Shown here one piece after another: positions 56,447 through 64,000 of a DNA stretch of 64,000 bases. The notes beneath the pieces were generated by a model. It worked only from the letters and a program-made list of their open reading frames with translations. It did no database searches and was not told where the DNA came from. Origin of the DNA: Synanceia verrucosa (lineage: Eukaryota; Chordata; Actinopteri; Perciformes; Synanceiidae); assembly GCA_029721515.1 (NCBI GenBank), contig CM056554.1, forward strand, positions 26,270,236-26,334,235. Reading direction: 5' to 3'. The position numbers were made by a program, and so were the translations under genes. Each line of letters opens with the position of its first letter. The first letter of the stretch is position 1.

Positions 56447-58958
56447 TGGGGAGGACATTGAGCAGCTCACACACTGCCTGACAGACTATATCAACTTCTG
56501 TGTGGAGAGCACTGTACCCTCCAGGTCTGTGCGGTGCTTCTCCAACAGCAAACCGTGGATTACTCCTGATATTAAGGCTCTCCTGAAGGAGAAGAAGAGA
56601 GTCTTTGTATCAGGCAACAGGGAGGTGTTGAGGTCTGTACAGAAACAGCTCAGGAGGAAGATCAGAGAGGGGAAACTCAGCTACAGGAAGAAGATGGAGG
56701 TTCAGCTGCAGCAAAATAACATCTGTGGAGTCTGGAGAGGACTTAAAACTATCTCAGGCTGCACTGAACAAAAGTCTCAGCCTGGGGGAGACCAACAGTG
56801 GGCAGAGGACCTAAACCTGTTTTTCAACAGGTTTGACCAGGTATCTGCCTCCCCTCCCCCCATCCAGTCCTTTCTGCGGCAACCCCCCCTCTCTGCACCC
56901 CCTACTGTCTGCACCTCCTCCACCCTCAGCTCACCTCCAGTCATCACCGCTACACCACTTCCTGCCCTACCCCCTCCCCTCTCCTCTGCACATTCTGACA
57001 TCCTACCCCCCACCCCCTCCAACTTGTCCTTCACCTCACTCCAGGTGAGGAACCAACTGAGGAGGTTGAAGGCGAGAAAAGCAGCAGGTTCAGATCCCCC
57101 CCAGGCTCTTCAAGTCCTGTGCTGACCAACTCTGTGGGATTGTTCAGCACCTGTTCAACCTGAGTTGAACTGGCTGGGGAGAGTGCCACAGCTGTGGAAA
57201 ACTTCTTGTCTGGTCCCAGTTCCAAAGACTCCACACCCCAAAGAACTCAACTGCCACATGCCGGTGGCGCTGACGTCTCACCTCATGAAGACCTTGGAGA
57301 GATTGGTCCTCAGCTACCTGCGCCCGCTGGTGAGCCCCTTAATGGATCCGTTGCAGTTTGCTTATCAACCTGGCATCGGGGTGGATGACGCTGTCATCTA
57401 CATGCTACAGTCCTCCCTCAGTCACCTGGAAAAGGCTGGAAGCACTGTGAGGATCATGTTCTTTGACTTCTCCGGTGCGTTCAGCACCATCCAGCCTACA
57501 TTGCTGGGGGACAAGCTGGACTGTACTGGGGTGGACCACCACCTCATCACTTGGATTATGGACTACCTCACAGAGCGACCACAGTACGTAAGGATACAGG
57601 ATTCTGTGTCCGGCACACTTCTCTGCAGCATTGGGGCCCTGCAGGGGACAGTTCTGGCGCCTTTCCTGTTCACAGTCTACACAGCAGACTTCACCCACAA
57701 CTCTAAAAACTGTCACCTGCAGAAGTTCTCTGACGACTCTGCAATTGTCGGCCTCATCAAGGACAGGGACGATGAGTACAGAGAACTGATTCAGGCCTTT
57801 GTGGACTGGTGCCAGCAGAACCTCCTCCAGATCAACACGGGTAAAACCAAGGAGCTGGTGGTGGATTTCGGCAGGTGACAACACTCTCCACCTGCATCAG
57901 TGAACATCCGGGGAATGGACATTGAGGTTGTCAGATCTTATAAGTACCTGGGTGTTCATTTAAACAATAAACTGGACTAGACTGATAATACAGATGCTAT
58001 GTTTAAGAAGGGTCAGAGCAGACTCTTCCTGCTCAGGAGACTGAGGGCATTTGGGGTGCAGGGGTCACTCCTGAGGACCTTCTATGACTCTGTGGTGGCA
58101 TCAGCCCCATCTTTTATGGAGTGGTCTGCTGGGCCAGCAGCCTCACATCCCGGGACAGGAAAAGACTGGACAGACTGGTGAGGAAGGCCAGCTCTGTACT
58201 GGGATGTCCCCTGGACTCAGTTGAGGTGGTGGGAGACAGGAGGATGATGGCTAAACTATCATCCCTGTTGGACAACACCTCCCACCCCCTGCAGGACACT
58301 CTGGCACCACTGGGCAGCTCCCTCAGTGAGCGGCTGCTCCACGCCCACTGTGTGAAGGTGAGATACCGCCGCTCCTTCCTGCCTGCTGCCATCAGACTCT
58401 ACAACACCTCACTCAGTTCCCATTAATACACACACACGCAATAATCTTGTGCAATATAAATATATAAATATCTAAATAATCAGTATATAACAATCTTGTA
58501 TATATAATAATCAGTATATTGTATGTATAATAATCAATATATAAATAATCGTTTGTGATGTCATCATACTTATCTCGCTTAGAATACTCATAATATACAT
58601 AATGTAATGTGCAATATCCTGATGTATTTACTGTTTCTCATATATTAATGTGCAATTCCACTTCATTCACTGTGCTATATTTATCACATCACTCCATCTG
58701 CTGTGCTCAGTAATTTTTGTCCCAATCATTTCAGTTACTTATGTTGTATTTAGTACATGCCCAGTTATTCACGTATTGTTATTCACTTATATGATGCTAT
58801 AGTTTTTCTCTATTTGGTCATTTTCTACTGTTGTTATTATTCTTATTTTTTATATGCCCTTCTTTTAATGTTGCACTGTCCACTTTGCTGCTGTAATGAT
58901 GCAAATTCCCCCATCTGTGGGACAAATAAAGGACTATCTTATCTTATCTCTTATCTTA
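56447..58958 (+). pseudogene. L2-type LINE, RT and 3' end (downstream of the CACTG insertion)
   Basis: This is the continuation of the LINE fragment at 45430-45532. It begins GEDIEQLTHCLTDYINF, with a linker (SNSKPWITPDIKALLKEK) and a proline-rich stretch (56840-57030). RT motifs are LRRLKARKAAGSD, SHLMKTLERLVLSYL, QFAYQPGIGVDDAVI, MFFDFSGAFSTIQP, GALQGTVLAPFLF, the catalytic FSDDSAIV near 57726 and QINTGKTKELVVDF. Frame changes occur near 57095 (C run), 57880 and 58110. The C-terminal tail (VRYRRSFLPAAIRLYNTS) ends at a stop at 58424-58426. A 3' untranslated region runs to a TTATC-repeat tail at about 58930-58958. Catalytic DD is retained. Confidence 0.9.
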
Positions 58959-59329
58959 CAACGATTGAAAATATCGCACAGTGTCTGCCCAGCTTTAGAT
59001 GCCTCTTCCAGCCGCTCCAGCAGAGAGCCATCCCGCCCCTCCCTCTCCTGTGTGGCAAGTTACTCCCCGCAAATGGGCAGTATAAAACCAATTGGTGAAA
59101 ATTTTGCCAATGTCTGATGGGCATGATGCCGCCCCCTCTACGATGCCGATACAGCCCATTTCGCCCATATCAAAAACGGGCCCTGGTCTGGGACATGAAC
59201 ACAAGTCTGGTCTTACTGTCAGACTCACTCACTGAGAGCAACATCCTATGTTGATCCATGACACACAGCTGTGAACCAAATATTCCCACAGGTGCTCCAG
59301 TGTTTGGTTTCATGGTGTCCCAGCATGGC
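58959..59329. other. No feature recognised
   Basis: No coding family or repeat end identified. The LINE target duplication was not found. Confidence 0.5.
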
Positions 59330-59890
59330 CCTTTAGGCCCTATTTACATGAGAATGCTTGCAGGTAAAAATGACAAATACTTTATCGGAAGTGCCTTTCA
59401 TTTAGACAGTGACGGCATTTTTGGGGCTTGAAAACAAAGAAATGAAACCACCCTCCAGAGTGGAAAACGCTCTGTCGTAGCATTTCTGTCTACCCTGCCC
59501 AAGATGGAAAACTGTGCTCAAATCTGCTCACTTATATGCGTTTATGTCACATACATATGCCAGTACAGGGAAATAAAAAAAACATGTCAGATTATTTCCA
59601 CGCGTCGGACCTTGAAGCTGCTCTGGCAGCTCTAATAAACACACAGGAGTCTTTCCATCAAATGTACAGAATCTGCACAGATAGTATTACTGAACAAAGA
59701 AGGATATGTAATTACGTGCGGACACGGCGGTGTTGTGTGATAGTAAATCACAGCACCAACTAGCCGACTGGCATGCATACCCAATTGAATTCTGCACACT
59801 TTTGTGTCACCGTATGCACGCAGATTTCCTCCCGAAAACGCTTGTCTAAATGCGGAATAAAACGTGAAGACGTGACGCCACTTTTGTGTC
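59330..59890 (+). mobile_element. Probable PIF/Harbinger remnant
   Basis: GGCCCTATTTACATGAGAAT at 59335-59354 resembles the start of a common teleost Harbinger-type repeat, as do the following blocks (TTTCATTTAGACAGTGACGG near 59396; GAAAACGCT near 59463; CGAAAACGCTTGTC near 59833). An open stretch from ATG 59584 gives LEAALAALINTQESFHQMY and TEQRRICNYVRTRR, helical and possibly the N-terminus of a PIF-type protein. No right end or transposase core is present. The assignment rests on recall of the repeat and is tentative. Confidence 0.4.
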
Positions 59891-61555
59891 TTCTGTTCAA
59901 ACAGTCATCATATACATGTAGCTTTAATCAGCTCTTCAGTGGACCATACAAAGCACTGGGATCTGCTCTGGACCTGGTAGTTATGTCTAGTTCCCAGTAT
60001 GATGGTTAAGAGCTGTGTGACCTGTAAACTTTGTAACTCACTGACATGCTCCCAGCTTGTTTGCATCCATTTGGGACATGCAAACAGTTCACTCAGTGTG
60101 GATACTATAACTGTCAAGACAGATAACCATGGTGGAGTTATACACTGGGGATGTACACACAGAATCTCTTGTGAAGCTTGACCCAGCTGTGAGATGGAAG
60201 GATATCAGGAATTCCTCTTGGGCATCAAACTGGATATGATCAGATCTGCCAGAGGAAGTGTTGCAAATCACTGGGAATATGTACAGTTTCTACGCAGATG
60301 ACATACTTTTCTAAAACATAAAACACTTAAAGTGAATTCTTGAGGCTGTTTCACACACAGCTGAGTGTGCATATGCTTCAGTATTCAGTATTACAGAGAG
60401 ACTGGATCAGGAACAGGACATCATTCATCAGTGTCACTACTGTTTGTATGATATTTTAATGTGGTGAAAGACAAAAAAAACCCCCACAAAAACATGTTGG
60501 TTGCATTTTGGGAAAGATCAGTGTTTGTGTAGAAATCCCTGCGTAGTTAAAGTAAGAGGAGCTTCATCATCATTGTTCCAATAATAATCACATGGCTACG
60601 GTTCAAGGGTAGAGATGGTTATGGTTAAAAGTATGTAAGGACAGCCGCTGGAAGGAAACTGGAAATAAATAAAGGTCTCATCCATCCATCCTGACCTCCT
60701 CGTTATTTTTCTTTCTTTTTATTTTTATTTTCTTGTCATAAAAGACTCAGATTTTACCTCTGTTGGCCCTGCACTATTATTATTATTATTGTTATTATTT
60801 CTCTAAAGCGGATGGTTTCTATGGACACAGGCCAGACTCTGGAGTATCATTTTTGTGTCAAATTATAGATTTATTTTTATAATCAGTGTTTGTATTACAG
60901 GGGAGCTAAGGGGAGCTCTGCTCCCCAGAGAGGCTGCTCTTAGACTTTCAGAAGATCTCTTAAAATGTCCATACTAAACTGTATTCTGTCTTCCCCACAA
61001 TGAGGTACTGGAAAGAATAAACATGTCGTGGCTGTGTGTGTTTACTTGCTCATTAATTTAATTTTTTCTAAACATCTCAATTAATTAACACAATTGCATG
61101 TTTCCTGCTGACATATTGGGAGATTTACGGTGCTACTCATTAGTAAGTCATGATTAGGACTGTCTGGTCACACTGGCACATAAGTGTGAATTGGAAAGTC
61201 GTGGCGCGCACAGGGCTCTGCCAAAAGCATGTTGTGAGGGAAGTTATGGGGTGGAGGCAGGATGTGTGGGATGTTGTTCAGCTATGCCAGGCAGCATGGG
61301 ACACGCCTCTCACAACTGATGCTGATTGCTTTAATGGACCAACATCACTGAATCCCTCTCTGCTCTGTGTGTAGTAGTATTGGCTGGGACTGCAAGGAGA
61401 GACACACAAGCCAAGGAGATTGTGAAAGATTAAAATAAAGCACACTAGAGCACACAGTGCCCAGTGTTGATATTTAACCTATGTGTATGCAATGAACGTA
61501 CAGTAACGAAGGTGAAAGCAATTTGTGGTCTCCTGCCTGTCTGTTTCTGAGGCTG
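59891..61555. other. No feature recognised apart from a TTA microsatellite
   Basis: AT-rich sequence. A TTA repeat lies at about 60774-60799. Open frames are short and show no motif. Confidence 0.5.
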
Positions 61556-64000
61556 AGAAAACCCACCAGCAGCAAGTGAGCTGTCACATGTGTAATGTGC
61601 CACCCGAGGAGGGCGCTGGTGAGTCGTTTCTCCACTGGCTGCCAGTCTCCTCGTCAACTGACCCAGGTAACCCTGTCGACTCACACACAATCACTGCACC
61701 TCCAAGCACTCATAGACTCAGGGGTGGACATTTGCCTCTTGGACTGGGGGTTAGCAAAAAAACTGGGTATTCAACCGGTTCCTCTCAGGGAACCTCTGAG
61801 AGCTAAGTCACTGGATGGGAATGCTTTGTTTACCCTCACGCACCAGACTAACTCATTGACTCTCTCCATAGCAGGCCACATGGAATCAATCACCTTGTTT
61901 TTGTTTAAGTCTGCTCAACCCACGCTGGCACACAACCCTCGGGTGGACTGGCTGAGATTCAGTCCTGGTCTCCTGACTGCCAAACATCCTGCCACCCGTG
62001 TCCATCAGGGCTCTTCTGTCGAAGGAGGGGGCGTCCAGGAATCCCAACCCATCTCCAGACCTCTCCGTTGTGCCAACCTGCTACCACGATCTAGCTAAAG
62101 TGTTCAGCAAGTCTCGAGCTCTGTCTCTTCCTCCTCACCGCCCTTACGACTGCGCCATCGACCTAGTTCCAGACGCCATCATCCTCAAAGGGTCGTCTGT
62201 ATGCCCTCTCTGGGCCCGAGAAGCAAGCCATGGAGGAATACATCCGCACCTCACTCCAAGCCGGACTCATTCGTCCCTCTTCTTCTCCAGCGGGAGCAGG
62301 CTTCTTCTTTGTAAAAAAAGAAGGACGGTTCGCTCCATCTCTACATTAACTACGCTCCTTCGAATAAGGTAACTGTTAAAAATCGTTACCCCCTGCCTTT
62401 GATGTCATCAGCATTTGAACAGTTGCAGGCGGCCAAAGTGTTCACCATGCTGGACCTGCGCAATGCCTACCACTTGATGCGTATCCGGGAGGGAGATGAA
62501 TGGAAGACCGGCTTCAACACGTCTTCAGGTCACTACAAATAGCTGGTGATGCCATTCGGACTCACCAATGCCCCTGCTGTCTTCCAAGCGCTGGTCAGTG
62601 ACGTCCTTCGGGACTTTTTGGACCGCTTCGTCTTTGTTTACCTGGACGACATACTGATCTACTCACTACTAAAGTAAAAGCTATTGCAGAGTGGCCAGTG
62701 CCGGATAGCCGGAAAAAATGCAGCAATTCCTAGGTTTTGCTAACTTTTACCGCTGGCTCATCTGTAACTTTAGCGGCATTGCGGCCCCTCTGCACAACCT
62801 AACCTCTCCTCACCATGTGTTCCGATGGTCCCCCAATGCCGATAAGGCCTTCGCACAGCTCAAGAGTCGCCAGTTCATCGTGGAGGTGGACGCCTCCAGC
62901 CTGGGAGTCGGAGCCGTCCTGTCTCAACAATCCAGTTCTGACAACAAGATTCACCCCTGTGCCTTCCTCTCTCGCCGCCTGTCCAAGGCCGAACAAAATT
63001 ATGACGTGGGGGACCGCAGACTGCTAGCCATCAAAATAGCCCTGGAGGAGTGGTGATACTCGTTAGAGGGGTCCCAGCTCCACTTCCTGGTTTGGACAGA
63101 CCACAAAAATCTGCAGTATTTAAAAAATGCTAAAAGACTCAATTCTCGCCAAAGCAGATGGTCTTTATTTTTTAACCGGTTTCATTTTTCCCTGTCTTAC
63201 AGGCCGGGGGTTCCGGAATGTCAAGCCCGACGCCCTGTCCCGCCTCTTCCACCCCGAGCCTGTAGCCAGAGAGCCTGAATCTATCCTTCCACGTGACTGT
63301 GTGGTTGGAGCGGTGGCCTGGCAAATAGAATCTGAGGTGAAGGAGGCTAACGGTATGAACCCACCACCTGCGGGGTGCCCTCCCAATCGTTTGTTCGTGC
63401 CCGCCCAGTTACGCCCCCAGGTGGTTCATTGGGGTCACACCTCGCTCCTCACTTGCCATCCGGGGGTCAAGTGGATAGTGGCCTTCATCAGTCAGCGCTT
63501 CTGGTGGCCTGACATGATCAGCATGGTCCGGGCGTACATGGAGGCCTGTCCTGTTTGCGCTCAAAACAAGACATCATCTCAGCATCGCCAAGGTCTGCTG
63601 CAACCACTTCCCATCCCATCCCGCCCCTGGGCCGAGATTTCGCTGGACTTTGTGACTGGACTGCCCCTCTCTAAAGATAACACCACCGTCTTGACGGTGG
63701 TGGATCGCTTCAGTAAAATGACTCATTTCATTCCTTTGCCTAAGTTACCTTCTGCCAAGGAGACGGCGGAGGTCATGTTGCATCAAGGTTGCACCAAGGT
63801 CAGCCTCACGTCTGGCTACCAACCGGAGGCCAACGGCCAGACCGAGAGGCTCAACCAGACCCTGGAGACGTGTTTACGCTGCCTAGTTTCACAGAACCTG
63901 TCGTCTTGGAGCAGCAAACTCACATGGGTCGAATATGCCCACAACACGCTTCCCAAGGCTGCCACAGGTATCTCCCCGTTCCAGTGTGTTTATGGCTATC
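61556..64000 (+). pseudogene. pol: Second chromovirus copy: protease to integrase, broken and cut by the window edge
   Basis: Same family group as the element at 3077. The protease has LIDSGVDICLLDW near 61710. RT begins CYHDLAKVFSKSR near 62080 and has NAYHLMRIREGDEWKTGFN, a TAG at about 62540, VMPFGLTNAPAVFQ and the catalytic YLDD near 62640-62650. Immediately after ILIYS near 62660 it jumps to the connection region (KAIAEWPV-like), so the end of RT is deleted. RNase H follows (EVDASSLGVGAVLSQQ). Integrase has HWGHTSLLTCHPGVKW and CPVCAQNK, D in ISLDFVTGLPL, then another deletion near 63785 that removes the second catalytic D. E follows in NGQTERLNQ. No gag and no LTR are seen on the left, so the copy is 5'-incomplete. 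Confidence 0.9.

Overview
The window is animal nuclear DNA, and its repeat content points to a teleost fish. It holds spaced, mostly decayed transposable elements with splice-site-like signals, AT-rich spacers and TA/CA microsatellites, and no operons, ribosome binding sites or bacterial genes. The element mix (chromodomain Gypsy, Gmr1-type Gypsy, BEL/Pao, CR1/L2, RTE, L1, I and R2-like LINEs, Tc1, hAT-type MITE, a CACTG-ended EnSpm/CMC transposon and tRNA-related SINEs) is what teleost genomes carry. I found no host gene I could name. All family calls come from reading motifs, not from a database search.

Layout. 1-0.9 kb: minus-strand CR1/L2-type LINE reverse transcriptase. 0.9-3.05 kb: unassigned, with a weak exon-like chain. 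3.08-9.04 kb: a whole Gypsy chromovirus with near-identical LTRs and a perfect 5-bp target duplication, inserted in the 3' end of a minus-strand LINE whose rest follows to 9.56 kb. 10.59-11.08 kb: a SINE split by a 152-bp hAT-type MITE. 14.0-15.34 kb: a deleted minus-strand Gypsy pol. 15.35-18.76 kb: a nearly full-length L2-type LINE. 20.86-22.46 kb: a structurally complete Tc1-like transposon, the only intact protein-coding gene I am confident of. 22.48-23.75 kb: an R2-like LINE remnant.

23.75-42.23 kb is a three-layer nest. A minus-strand BEL/Pao element has an I-clade LINE inserted in its 5' LTR (13-bp target duplication at 31425-31437 and 41916-41928). That LINE's ORF1 is split by a plus-strand Gmr1-type Gypsy element (282-bp LTRs, 4-bp duplication). 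The Gmr1-type element has integrase upstream of reverse transcriptase and a SCAN-like gag segment.

42.23-43.83 kb: an L1 fragment abutting an RTE fragment. 45.53-56.44 kb: a 10.9-kb CACTG-ended DNA transposon with a decayed TNP2-like transposase and a second, non-transposase gene. It also carries an NRF1-type promoter palindrome, a SINE, a MITE, a hairpin repeat and a solo Gypsy LTR. It sits inside an L2-type LINE whose 3' part runs to 58.96 kb. 59.33-59.89 kb: a probable PIF/Harbinger remnant. 61.56-64.0 kb: a second chromovirus relative of the first, broken and running off the window.

Many element ORFs are broken at homopolymer runs, including in copies whose LTRs are almost identical, so some frameshifts may be assembly errors rather than decay.
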